The notes below the pieces were generated by a model. That model was not told the DNA's origin, did not search any database, and saw nothing but the letters and a program-made list of their open reading frames with translations. This document shows, piece after piece, positions 1 to 33,269 of a stretch of 64,000 nt of DNA. The stretch covers positions 42,361,029 to 42,425,028 of the forward strand of contig CM067452.1 of the NCBI GenBank assembly GCA_034508935.3. Reading direction: 5' to 3'. Both the position numbers and the translations under genes were made by a program. The number at the start of each line of letters is the position of its first letter. The stretch's first letter is position 1. Source of the DNA: Berghia stephanieae. Taxonomy: Eukaryota > Mollusca > Gastropoda > Nudibranchia > Aeolidiidae.

Positions 1-180
1 GCATAGTTGAGTCCATGGAAAAGGCTCTTTACTCACATTTTCTCACCATACTCGGGTGTAAAATGAGTACCTGCCTTTAAACAGCTTTGTCTATGTCCCA
101 TGTTAAATGTTGCTGTTGACCAAGGACCCCTTGTAAAGTGCTTTGAGCACGTTTAGTGGATATTGTGCTATATAAAACTC
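1..180 (+). mobile_element. SINE family S1, tRNA-headed (3' part, cut by window edge)
   Basis: S1 is the commonest repeat here, about 300 bp. Its head has tRNA promoter boxes (A-box side TGGTCTTGTGGTATGACAC, B-box GGTTCGAGCC) and its 3' end reads GATATTGCGCTATATAAAAG. I do not know its published name. This copy starts inside the element. Confidence 0.85.
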
Positions 181-185
181 AATTC

Positions 186-258
186 AATTAATTTAATTCA
201 ATTACATCATCATATCATCATCTTCATCATTCATCATCATCATCTCATATCATCATCA

Positions 259-294
<36 letters not shown>

Positions 295-323
295 TTATCA
301 TCATCATCATTATCATCATCATC

Positions 324-361
<38 letters not shown>

Positions 362-419
362 TATCATCATCATCATTCATCATCATCTCTATCATCATCA
401 TCATCATCATTCATCATCA

Positions 420-485
<66 letters not shown>
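186..485. repeat. (TCA)n microsatellite
   Basis: About 300 bp of TCA/ATC triplets with small interruptions, starting at the tail of the SINE before it. The open frames across it are artefacts of the repeat. Confidence 0.95.
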
Positions 486-487
<2 letters not shown>

Positions 488-636
488 ATGGATTGTGCAG
501 TCTCTTCCATCCCCTGAAATATTGATTATTTTGTCCCACTGAATCCCAAGGATCAATTTTAGTCCAAATCATTACCTTATTATTCATGTAATTGAGTCTG
601 GTATAGCCAAAGGGTTAATTAATTTTTAATCCCCAG

Positions 637-23623
<22,987 letters not shown>

Positions 23624-23831
23624 GAACCAAAAAAAAAAAATGGACGAATTCTTCACTGGAACAAATAATACGTCCCACTTGCTCTAAATCAGTATTAATT
23701 AAGTCTGGAAGAGCCAAATGTCCAAACAAACGTTGCCTTGATGATAAAATGACGAGGAATATGAAACGTTATCCTTTTGCACTTTGTGAAATATTGCTGA
23801 GTCATCTCAATAAAACATATTGACTTAATCT
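23624..23831 (+). other. 3' untranslated region of the PGK-like gene
   Basis: After the stop comes an A-run (about 23629-23640), then unique sequence to the poly(A) signal AATAAA at 23809-23814. A retroposon with a 12 bp target duplication begins at 23832, only 18 bp after the signal, so the transcript end lies at or just inside the insertion border. Confidence 0.6.
23809..23814 (+). terminator. Poly(A) signal AATAAA of the PGK-like gene
   Basis: A canonical hexamer 186 bp after the stop codon, the only one before the mobile-element block, so the likely cleavage signal. Confidence 0.65.
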
Positions 23832-25019
23832 TTTTTTTTTAATTTTTTTTTGGGTTTTTCGGTGCTTACAACACATTTCTGTCATATCAGCACCAGTAAA
23901 AAAGAAGAAAATGGAATAGTTAAAAGATTATAGCTTTACAATTAAAGCAGCCAAGAAAAAATATGACAAAGGGGAATGGCACAAACAGGGAACAGATGTA
24001 GATGCCAAGAGTATACTATCAGTGTACTTATTTTTAGATCACCTAAAAGTCTCAACCAGACACCAACACAAGTCCCCACTAAGAGGAACACACTCAAATA
24101 TTTACAAATCATATATTAAGAATAAAAAAATAACATTTCATGAGAGAGATGATTTACAAGGAAAAAAATATCATCTCCAAAAACTATAACTATACATTCG
24201 ACTGTTTCCCTCCCAGCCAAGAACTCTGGCCAGGATCAGGACAAAACTTGGTAATCTCATTCCAAGACAAAGACAGGAAGCAATACGATTCAATAGTCTG
24301 ATGTCACGCGGCCCGGCAACGGCAGCCATCTTGGTTCTAAACAAAGAAATCATTACGTTTTATTTTTCATGCTGGCTAGAACTTTTCATATTCCTTGTGT
24401 TCAGAAGGTGTAAAAGTCAAAACATATCAAATTTATGTGGGTTTTTTTTTCCTCTGGATACCATTTATGCTCGCCGGAGAAATATTTCATACGAGCCTCC
24501 GCCATTGTTCCGATAGTTTAGAGCCAGTGTTACTAAGTTACCATGCGTCATTAGGAAGGAAGTGACGTTACGACTGTTGAAAACAATACTCTTCAACAGT
24601 CGTAACGTCACTTCCTTCCTAATGACACATAGTAAGTTAGTAACTATCGGAAGAGTATTGTTTTCAACAGTCATGACGTCACTTCCCTCGTAATGACACA
24701 TAGTAAGTTAGTAACTATCGGAACAATGGCGGACGCCCTTGTGAAATATTTCTCCGACGAGCATAAAAGTGTATCCAGAGGAGAAAAACATTATAAATAT
24801 GATATTGTTTTGACTTATACATTCTGATCATATGACATATGAAAAGTTCTAGCCAGCATGAAGAATAAAAAGTACCAATTTTCTTTGTTTAGAACCACTC
24901 TACTCGCCATTGCTGGGCGACGTGACATCAGACTATTGAATCCAATTGGAGAACAGAGGGGATAGAAGACACAGCATTACCTCCCTGCCCACTATGGGAG
25001 GTTTGGAAACCCCATCCAG
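23832..25019 (-). mobile_element. Retroposon family S3, split by a palindromic M2 element
   Basis: S3 is a retroposon of about 490-530 bp that ends in GCGCCGTAAAACCC and an A-rich tail; no tRNA head is seen. This copy is bounded by the 12 bp duplication TTGACTTAATCT at 23820-23831 and 25020-25031 and contains M2 at 24285-24943. It inserted just after the PGK-like gene's poly(A) signal. Confidence 0.8.
24285..24943. mobile_element. Head-to-head palindromic M2 element
   Basis: Two M2 units in inverted order: the left arm starts CGATTCAATAGTCTGATG, the right ends CATCAGACTATTGAATCC. The centre has a tandem repeat of the promoter-like end (TTCAACAGTCGTAACGTCAC and again near 24673). The S3 copy at 25315 shows the uninterrupted site GAAGCAATTGG, so the flanking AAT is duplicated. 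Confidence 0.8.
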
Positions 25020-25072
25020 TTGACTTAATCTAAGACATAGTTTTTACATAAATTCAACGTTTAGCACAGATT
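25020..25072. repeat. Duplicated flank of the PGK-like gene 3' end
   Basis: TTGACTTAATCTAAGACATA through AATTCAACGTTTAGCACAG occurs again at 25751-25805, each time next to an S3 copy. Confidence 0.75.
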
Positions 25073-25750
25073 TTTGTTTTTTTGTTTTTAAGGTTTTACG
25101 GCGCTTGCAACACATTTAGGTCATATCAGCACCAGTAAATAAGGAAGAAAATTGGTTAGTGAAAAGATTCTAGATGCACAATAAAAAGGACTCGAGCAAA
25201 AAAGTAAGACAAAGGTGAGTGGTTCAAATAGGGAACAGATGTAGATTCCAAGAGCACACCATTAATGTACGTAATTTGAGATCACCTAAATGTTTCACCC
25301 ATATAAAGACAGGAAGCAATTGGAAAACAGAGGGGATATTTTTATGTTTTATGTTTTAAGGGTTTTACGGCGCTTGCAACACATTAAGGTTATATCAGCG
25401 CCAGTACTTAGTTTGAGATCACCTAAAAGTTTCACCCAGACACCAGCACAGGTCCCCACTATGAGGAATACACTCAAATAATTACAAATCATATGTTAAA
25501 AATAAAAATAACAATACATAACAGAGAGATGATTTACAAGGATAAAAATATCATCTCCCAAAACTATAATTATACATTTGACTGTTTCCCTCCCAGCCAA
25601 GGACTGCGGCCAGGGTCAGGACAAAACCAAGTAATCTCATTCCAAGACAAAGACAGAAGGCAAGTTGGAAAACAGATACAGGGGGATAGAAGACACAGTA
25701 TATACCTCCCTGCCCACGATGGAATGGGAGGTTTGAAAACTCCACCCAGT
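25073..25750 (-). mobile_element. Two S3 copies in tandem
   Basis: The first (about 25073-25342) is internally shortened. The second (about 25343-25750) starts at GGGTTTTACGGCGCTTGCAA and runs to the CTGCCCACGATGGAATGG end. Confidence 0.75.
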
Positions 25751-25949
25751 TGACTTAATCTAAGACAATTGTTTTTACTTAAATTCAACGTTTAGCACAG
25801 AAATCACCGAGATAATACTATTTTGAGGCCCTGTATTCAATGTTTTTTGTTTGTTTTTAAGCGTTTTACGGCGCTTGCAACACATTTAGGTCATATCAGC
25901 GCCAGTAAAAAGGAAGAAAATGAGATAGTAAAAAGTTCTAGAATTACAA

Positions 25950-26665
25950 TTAACCCATAGAGGCCCGCTTCCCCTGGAGTCGCCCGCGACTGTTGAGGCC
26001 CGCATCGCCCGTCATCGCCCGCGGCCCCCGAGAAAAAATGGATCATGTTTACTTTTTTATTGCAACGAATCACTTCGTTTTATTCTAAACCGGAAACATT
26101 GTAAACGTAATGCGATCGTTCTATTTCCGTTTCCTTTATACCGCACGTTTATATAGTTGATAGCAAGTGAGTAATCGAATTCAGAAAAATGGCATTCCCG
26201 TACCTCACTAGTTTGTTGCGTGGCGCTAGAAATGATGTTTTGGAGAGTGGTGTAGACGATGAAGAGGATTTTGGAAATGAAAGCAACATCGAACTAGAAA
26301 AAGAAGATGTAAACGATGGTGGGGATGGACAAGACGAGGCGTTAGCACCCGATCAAGGTGATTCGAACACTGAATCGGAGTCCGAGATTGACGAAAATGA
26401 CGGGAATGGGGGTGCGGGGAACGAGTTTTTTTTTTAAATATTTTTTTTTCCCAATTTATTGAAATCAAAACATGTCATGTTATATATCATTCGAAAGCAA
26501 ATTTATCTGGCTATAAAAAGGAATTAAAATTATAATTTTATGTCATTTGGTTCTCGTTTAATAATTTTTTAACTTTGTGTTGGTATTTTTTTGTTAAGAG
26601 TTATGCCCCTTACACTGGGCCTCAGCGGAATTTTTTTTAGTAAACACCGGGCCTCTATGGGTTAA
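25950..26665 (+). mobile_element. piggyBac-like DNA transposon P5, non-autonomous, 708 bp
   Basis: TTAA target duplication (25950-25953, 26662-26665), exact 14 bp inverted ends CCCATAGAGGCCCG. Both features define piggyBac-type elements. Its left third is GC-rich (CGCCCGCGACTG) unlike its surroundings. One frame of 82 codons (26189-26437) is kept; no catalytic transposase part is present. Confidence 0.85.
26189..26437 (+). pseudogene. Start of a piggyBac-type transposase gene inside P5
   Basis: ATG at 26189 reads MAFPYLTSLLRGARNDVLE, then an acidic run rich in Asp, Glu and Asn (SGVDDEEDFGNE, SESEIDENDGNG) and stops after a T-run (NEFFF). piggyBac transposases open with such an acidic, poorly conserved region. 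The DDE catalytic domain that should follow is missing, so this is an internally deleted derivative. The match rests on position and composition, not on a diagnostic motif. Confidence 0.5.
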
Positions 26666-27065
26666 AGCACCCAAGAGAAAGTAAGACTCGTAAGACATAG
26701 GGGAACTGGGAACGAGTAGGGATCAGATGTAGATTCCAAGAGCATACCACCAATGTACTTTGTTTGAGATCACCTATAAGTCACATCCGGACACAAGCAC
26801 AAAATCCAACAGAGAGGAATTCACTCAAATGCTTACATTATACATTCAAAATAACAAATATAATATTACATAACAGAGAGATGATTTACAAGGCAAAAAA
26901 TATCATCTCCCAAAACAATAACTATGCATTTGACTGTTTCCCTCCCAGCTAGGACTCCGGCCAGGCCCAGGACAAAACCAAGTAATCTCACTCCAAGACA
27001 AAGACAGAAAGCATGTTGGAAAACAGATATAAGGGGATAGAAGACATAATATGGACCCCCTGCCT

Positions 27066-27279
27066 TTTCAGTCTTTAAATTTTCCCGAAATGGCAGGCTT
27101 CACCAGCAGAAAAACTTGCTTTTTTTAACTCAAACAATCTCTCTACAAAACAACTTTCATGTTCTCATTGATTAAACAAAGATCATTGTGATGTACAAAA
27201 TAAATCTGAATAAGAAAAAAATGTATATTGTGTCGTAACAAATGTGACGATTTTGCTGTAGGTGGTAAGGGAGGGTTAA
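27066..27279 (+). mobile_element. MITE P1, subfamily b
   Basis: The left end is lost against S3. The interior AAATGGCAGGCTTCACCAGC and the end GGTGGTAAGGGAGGG with TTAA remain. Confidence 0.65.
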
Positions 27280-27422
27280 ATGATATTGGTAAGGTCGTGT
27301 CATCTTGACTGGTTTATTCAGACTATAAAAGGGGTGTTATAAAAAAAAAGAAAAACAAAACAAAAGAAACTCGATTACATTTAGTTTCAAATGATTTTTA
27401 AAATTTTTAAATTTGTCTCAAC

Positions 27423-27673
<251 letters not shown>

Positions 27674-27737
27674 AATTATATAAATAGCTCCTTTTATCAA
27701 AAAGTTGAGCACTATTATTTCATGGGTTTTTCTTTAA

Positions 27738-27787
<50 letters not shown>
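27738..27787. repeat. (TA)n microsatellite
   Basis: About 50 bp of TA, ending about 25 bp from the lectin stop codon. Confidence 0.95.
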
Positions 27788-27789
<2 letters not shown>

Positions 27790-27813
27790 CTTTGGACCGC
27801 CTGTACTGTTGGC

Positions 27814-28298
27814 CTAGGGGGCATTGGGCTTCACTGGATGTTCGCAAATGAATGGTTTGTCCTCTTTGACCCACAAGCCTGAACAGTTGTAATCCTGCCA
27901 TTTTCCAGTGATTGGATTTATCGCGACACAATGCTCTGCCCGAAAAACATTCCACCAATGGGCGTTAGGTCCTTCACCGTGCCCAAAATTATTGTAAAGC
28001 ATGTGAGTATTGTCCCCCCACTTAAAATTATCAGATTTAGCATTGTTTAATCCGATCCAGACTCCTTTACTCGTGTCAAATTCTGTTTTAAAAGATTTCA
28101 ACGTGTTCACAATAAAGTCTTGCACAGACTGGTCCTTGATCATTACCAAATCCCCTTTTTCTATTTTGCAAATGTGACTTGCGTCCCACCAAGTGAGATC
28201 TGCATGGAAGTGGAAAGTGTAACACTTGTTGCGGAAGAGTTTAAGATATTTGGTTCTATTCAGGAAGTCAGGGCATTCAGTTTCCGCATTCGCAGTCA
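27814..28298 (-). CDS. C-type lectin exon 2 (whole lectin domain)
   Basis: The acceptor on the - strand reads CTCTTTTCAG just right of 28298. The exon enters with two bases (TG) of a split Val codon and runs to TAG at 27816-27814, ending VKPNAP. The domain starts at ECPDFLNRTKYLKLFRNKCY and ends at KPFICEH. A TA microsatellite begins only about 25 bp after the stop, and no clear poly(A) signal is seen between them. Confidence 0.88.
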
Positions 28299-30714
28299 CT
28301 GAAAAGAGAACGAATACATACAGTTATAATAAGAATGCCAGTCTACCCGTCCTTGTTTTTGTTTTTAAGGGTTTTACGGCGCTTGCAACACATTTAGAGG
28401 TTATATCAGCGCCAGTAAAAAGGAGAAGAAAATGGGATAGTAAAAAGTTCTAGAATTACAATTAAAGCACCCAAGAGAAAGTAAGATTATAAAGGGAACT
28501 GGGAACAAATAGGGATCAGATGTAGATTCCAAGAGCATACCACCAATGTACTTAGTTTGAGATCACCTATAAGTCTCATCCGGGCACAAGCACAAAATCC
28601 AACAAAGAGGAATACATTCAAATGCTTACATTATATATTCAAAATAACAAATATAATAAAACAACAGAGAGATGATTTACAAGGGAAAAAAATATCATCT
28701 CCCAAAACAATAACTATGCATTTGACTGTTTCCCTCCCAGCCAGGACTCCGACCTGGGCCACAACAAAACCAAGTAATCTCACCCCGGGACAAAAACAGA
28801 AAGCATGTCGGAAAACAGATATAAGGGGATAGAAGACACAGTATGCACCTCCCTGCCCACTATGGGAGGTAGGAACCCCACCCAGCTACCCGTCCTTAAG
28901 TACGGCTAGACACTTCGCTATAAGAATGGATGATATAAATAAAAATAAAACATATGAACGTTTACATAGAGCATTTCAATGGATTTTCCATGAAAAAAAA
29001 ACAACAAAAAAACGCTTCACGATTTTTAATTTATTACCAAGTTAGCGATTGCACTCGTCGTTATACGAAAGATCACGTGATCAAATTTTCTTTCCCGTTC
29101 TCTCGTCACAATTCAGAACGAAGACGGAGAGCCTGCATTTCTTCACGTTAGAAGATGGAAACGGTTATCAATAATTGTGCTTTGATATTTATCATTTCGC
29201 GACAACAATAAAATATATTGTAGAAATTGCGATTTATCTTATTAAGATTTATTTTGTACATCATAAACTGTGAAGAATGATCTGTGTTTGATTAATAAGA
29301 AGATAATGTTTTATAATACCAAGAAACAATCATGAGGGGCATAACTAATATGGAGGGAATAAAAGTAGGAGGTCACAACATAAATAATATAAGATACGCA
29401 GACGATACGGTACTCATTGCAACATCAGAAATCCAACTTCAAAAGATTGTTGACAAAGTGGTAGTAGATAGTGAAGCCAAGGGAATGGAAGTGAATATCA
29501 CCAAAACGGAATGCATGGTAATACAGAAAAACCCCGAAAACAACAACACCTGCAATATAACGATTCACGGCGAGCAACTTACCAACGTAGAAAGTTTTAA
29601 ATACCTAGGTTCAATAGTGACAACAGATGGAAGATGTAACCGAGACATACGAGCAAGAATAACTCAAGCCAAACAGGCCTTAATGGACCTGGGAAACATT
29701 TTGAAAAACAAACAGATGTCGTTCGGGATTAGATTTCGAGTCTTGAAGTGCTACGTGTGGCCAATCTTGTTATACGGATGCGAAAGCTGGACTACAAATG
29801 CAGAAACACAAAAGAACATTGAAGCTTTTGAAATGTGGTGCTTGAGAAGGATGCAGAGAATATCGTATACTGCACACAAAACAAACGAAGAAGTGCTAAA
29901 ACAAAATACCAACAAAGGAAACTAATGCCCTTAATAGCGGATCGACAACTATCCTTTTTCGGACACATAGTAAGGAAAGATAAAAATGAATACCTGGCAA
30001 GTTGTGGAAAAATACCTGGTAAACGCGCCCGGGGAGACAAAGAAAAACACTCATAGACCAACTGAAGGGCTTCACCAACCTAACAATCCAAGAGCTGTTT
30101 GAAAAAGCAAGAGACAGGGAGGAATGGAGAGAGATAATTCATGCAGTATCCGAAGCCTGGACCAGGCATGGAACCTAGAAGAAGAAGAATGTTTTACGAG
30201 TTTTTTTTTTTTTGGGTTTAAAGAATCAATTTTTTCTGATGGGTAAGCCTGCCATTTTGGGAAAATACTGAAAATGATCGGTAAAGAGAGAGTTAAGGGT
30301 TATACTAGGCTTACAACACTATATTATAATAAATCGTGTTCGAGGTCATGACTAGTTAGTTGAAGGAATGGAAATATAAATACTTGAGCTATTTTTATAG
30401 TGCAATATTTCTAAACGTGCTCAATGCACTTTCCAAAAGTTCCCTGAACAACAACACGTAACATATCGTAGAACCAGACATGACATGACGCCTGTTAGTC
30501 GATATATATTACCATTTTTTTTCCGACAGACAACAACGCTGTCAACGGCCATGTAGATACTCATTTTACACCTGAGTACGGTGAGAATATGTGAGTAAAG
30601 AGTAATTTCCAAGGATCAAATTATATGCGTCGAACAAGGCTCGACGAACCCATCCGAAAACAAGTATCATACCACAAAAATCACATAACGCATAATATAA
30701 CAAACAATATATAA

Positions 30715-30766
<52 letters not shown>

Positions 30767-31670
30767 GGGGATCGGGACATTTGAATGAGTTTCAGTTGAA
30801 GCCGTGTGTTCTATAGGAAATAAATCGTGTTTTCGAAAGAGGAAATCGTGTTTGTTTTAAACCGTGTGTTCGAGGAAGCCTTACTCTAGTCTAGCTTAAT
30901 ATCTACAAAATGTACGGGCGACCGATGAGTTTCTGAAATGATGACAGAATTTATGAAGGACAACAGACAAAACCGAAAGGACCTGATGACGTCTTCGCCA
31001 AACCAGCAGCTTCGAATTGCATCGTGAATTAAAGAAGCTGATAGACAGAGAAGTGGTAAGACATGGAATGAGATTTTTAAAAAGTTAGCTCAGGATAGAG
31101 AAGGAAGGAAACTGTTTGTCTGTGGCCTATACCCTGCTATACCCTGACCCAGGGTGAAAAAGGCAATGGTGATGTACTCAAAATATGTAAAGAGTAATAA
31201 CCTTTCTAAGATTTTTCTACAACAGAGAGGACCTACAAAATTACTCTATCATCAATCTGGTATTTAGTAACGTATTTATTTTATGTCTTTGTTGCTTTTG
31301 TTTTGTTTTGTTTTTTGGGGTTTTTTTTTTGTTGTTGGCTGAAGAAGGGTTTTGAGCCCGAAACGTTCCTTGTTTGGTATTTTGTTCTTTTTTTTAAAGC
31401 TGTTATATTCATTTTTGTTTATCACTTTTTACAGTCCACAGATTCCAGCAGCTTAGTGTCACTTTCAAAAGATGTACGTGCTATAATAATTAAGACTCTG
31501 TGGGTTGTTTGTTTTAAAGGTTTACCGAAGGGTAGCAATTGATTACCGTAGTTTAACGCTAGAAAACCGGGTTAAAAGAACCAGCTCCAGTAAAAAAAAA
31601 TTTCCTATTCGGTATCTCAGACAAAAGAAAGACAGTTAGATGGACAGGGTGAAAGATATAATGTGGAAGG

Positions 31671-31749
<79 letters not shown>

Positions 31750-31876
31750 GAGAGAGAGAGAGAGAGAATGAGAGAGAAAGTGAGAAACAGAGAGGAGGGA
31801 TGAATAGATGGATAATATCAAACTCACCAATACTTATTTTGAAGAGAATCACCAACGATACAGTGTACCAAAACAT
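27814..31876 (-). CDS. Secreted C-type lectin domain protein (two exons)
   Basis: Two exons join in phase to give about 177 residues. Exon 1 supplies MFWYTVSLVILFKISI, the start and hydrophobic core of a signal peptide. Exon 2 supplies the rest, with a likely cleavage after TANA, and one long-form C-type lectin domain. Six cysteines are present (in TEC, NKCYTF, HICK, EHCV, YNC and FICE), the expected number for the long form. Family marks seen are WWDASHICK, WIGLNN, FKWGD and GKWQDYNCS. The sugar-specifying motif (EPN or QPD in classical lectins) reads EGPN and the WND motif reads WQD, so calcium-dependent sugar binding is uncertain. Such proteins act outside the cell in recognition or defence; that role is inferred from the family only. 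The 3.5 kb intron is full of mobile elements. Confidence 0.82.
28355..28885 (-). mobile_element. S3 retroposon in the lectin intron
   Basis: Uninterrupted copy, 531 bp, with a clear 12 bp target duplication CTACCCGTCCTT at 28343-28354 and 28886-28897. Confidence 0.85.
28898..29232. other. Lectin intron, unique
   Basis: AT-rich intron sequence. I see no exon or repeat in it. Confidence 0.5.
29233..30295 (-). mobile_element. MITE P1, subfamily b, split by an RTE LINE
   Basis: Left part about 29233-29313, with AAGATTTATTTTGTACATCA. Right part 30188-30295, with GGGTAAGCCTGCCATTTTGG, ending in TTAA. The copy at 39452 shows the uninterrupted form. Confidence 0.75.
29314..30187 (+). mobile_element. 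RTE-type LINE, 5' truncated
   Basis: Encodes the end of a reverse transcriptase: GHNINNIRYADDTVLIATS (the catalytic YADD), FKYLGSIVTTDGRCNRDIRA, PILLYGCESWTTN, then in another frame RQLSFFGHIVRKDKNEYLA, and REEWREIIHAVSEAW before a stop and a (GAA) tail. Bounded by the 9 bp duplication AATGTTTTA (29305-29313, 30188-30196). One frame change near 29880-29930 separates the two parts. Endonuclease and most of the transcriptase are absent, so it cannot move by itself. Confidence 0.85.
30382..30695 (-). mobile_element. SINE S1
   Basis: On the - strand from the head (TGTGATTTTTGTGGTATGAT) to the tail GCACTATAAAAATAGCTCAA; diverged. Confidence 0.75.
30716..30764. repeat. (GT)n microsatellite
   Basis: About 48 bp of GT. 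Confidence 0.95.
30895..31180 (+). mobile_element. Possible LINE 3' fragment
   Basis: A frame with DRQRSGKTWNEIFKKLAQD and REGRKLFVCGLYPAIP resembles the end of a LINE transcriptase (RKTWxE ... DRxxW). Weak. Confidence 0.35.
31325..31470 (+). mobile_element. Retroposon family H (hammerhead-like core)
   Basis: GGCTGAAGAAGGGTTTTGAG, then CCCGAAACGTTCC, then a tail with TTTTACAGTCCACAGATTCC. Copies at 38560 (- strand) and 50428. Confidence 0.5.
31676..31795. repeat. (GA)n microsatellite
   Basis: About 115 bp of GA with few breaks, inside the lectin intron close to exon 1. Confidence 0.95.
31828..31876 (-). CDS. C-type lectin exon 1 (signal peptide)
   Basis: 49 nt: ATG at 31876, sixteen codons plus one base, then donor GTGAGT at 31827-31822. 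The extra G joins the TG that opens exon 2 to make Val, so the phase fits. The frame is also open upstream to a Met at 31991, but the short start gives the better signal peptide. A GA microsatellite lies just inside the intron (31676-31795). Confidence 0.72.
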
Positions 31877-31991
31877 GACTGACGTATTCAAAGGTTCTGA
31901 ACGGTCTAAAGTGAAGAAGAGAATGAAGCCGAAAAGAATAATTGACGTTTTTGTCTTACTTTGTCTTATCAAACCAGTTTTGATCTTATAG

Positions 31992-32502
31992 TCAAGAGAC
32001 TTACATAAAATAATGTTTGTTCTCTAATATTATAGCTATCTCTATCTTATCTCTCTGCGAGGGGTCAGAATACCATCTTAAAACTGTTTGTAACAGCATG
32101 AAAAATACAAATGAAATGACAATAAAAGTGATTTTTTTTTTTTTGGATTTTTAAAAAATTTAACAAGTTAAATAATTGCCCTCAGATAAAGCAGTGTGGG
32201 TGAGACTGAGAGCTCGTCCTAAGAATAAAAACATCAGAGGTCTTCCCATAAAAAGCAAGGTGTGGTTTCTATTGACACAGTGAAAATTGAAATGAAAATA
32301 GTAATTTTTGTTTTCCTCAATAAATGTGAATTTAAAAAATATTCATTTTGGGGAATTGAAGTTGTTTTTTGTTTGGTTAATTTTTTATTTATTTATTTAT
32401 TTTTTTGGACACAATGAAATCAATTTTGTTCCGACTCCTTAATTAAATAATTACTTGTGTGTCCCTTCCTGTTAATATTATTTGGTCATGTAAGTTTATT
32501 AC
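31992..32502. other. Upstream of the lectin gene; nothing recognised
   Basis: AT-rich with T-runs. It should hold the lectin promoter, but I see no convincing TATA box or other site. Confidence 0.4.
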
Positions 32503-32690
32503 ATAGATAGAATGAAGATGACGTCACTCAGGTCTTTGTTTTTTGCCATCCGCATTTATTAGTAATTCTCACTAAACAGTATTAACCGGATTATAAACGT
32601 TCAAGGTTACTTATAGTTTTGTGTGTTGGTCCTTTATACTTCCGGATTGCAATGTTGTGAGTTTCTTAGCCAAGCACATAATATCTATAG
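32503..32690 (+). mobile_element. MITE family MA
   Basis: MA is about 190 bp, with ends TATAGATAGAATGAA and, inwards from the right, TATAGATAGTATGCGC, and a TGACGTCACTCA site near the left end. Its middle reads GCCATCCGCGTTTATGAGTA, then ACTTCCGGATGGCAATGTTG. Confidence 0.8.
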
Positions 32691-32812
32691 AGATAACACA
32701 AATTCACAGCTGTGCTCTATCTAAAACAAACAAAAAAACTTTTTTGTTCTTTTCCCTATAAACCAGAAAAATGTTAGATACTTTCATTGTGACCAGACAC
32801 CTAGAACGGTAT

Positions 32813-32866
32813 TATGTCGGCTAGGTTGTCTAGTGGTATGACTCTCGCCTTTGGATCAGAAGGTCG
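32813..32866 (+). mobile_element. SINE S1 head fragment
   Basis: GTTGTCTAGTGGTATGACTC, then GCCTTTGGATCAGAAGGTCG; nothing of the body. Confidence 0.6.
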
Positions 32867-33269
32867 AGTTTGTTTTGTGTTTTTGGTGAAAATTTAAAAA
32901 AAAATGTTTTTTTTAGACTTCGCCAGTATCAGAATTTTGTTAAAATATTGACAAGAAAAGGGTCTTTATTTTAAGTGATGAGGTTTGAAGAACGAGATTT
33001 TTTTTTTTTTAATTGCCTTATTTCGTTTTTTTTTGTTTTTTTTTTGTTTCTTTTTTTTTCTTGGTCAATTTTTTCTTTCAGACTTCGCTAGAAGAACCAG
33101 GATTTTGTTACACTTTGTTATCTATAGAATTATAAACAATCTGTGAGACTTTTGCAGATGATTTGTTAAATAGATTAACGCCGCAATAAACAGATTTGAA
33201 TATTTACCTGATAATAGTTGGGGACATTTGAAAGTAATATACATACAAAAATTAATAAAAGAACAATTT

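Larger units (their letters stand above)
25847..27062 (-). mobile_element. S3 copy carrying the piggyBac-like element P5
   Basis: GCGTTTTACGGCGCTTGCAA to 27062. It is interrupted at TTAA (25950) by P5 and resumes at AGCACCCAAGAG. The copy at 28451 shows the uninterrupted ACAATTAAAGCACCC. Confidence 0.82.

Noticed and set aside
26226-26468. An 80-codon His/Arg-rich frame opposite the piggyBac-like ORF
   Set aside because: It is the antisense shadow of the acidic transposase start.
29332-30180. Host gene for the YADD-containing protein
   Set aside because: The YADD core, the FKYLG and LYGCESW words, the (GAA) tail and the target duplication mark it as an RTE LINE.
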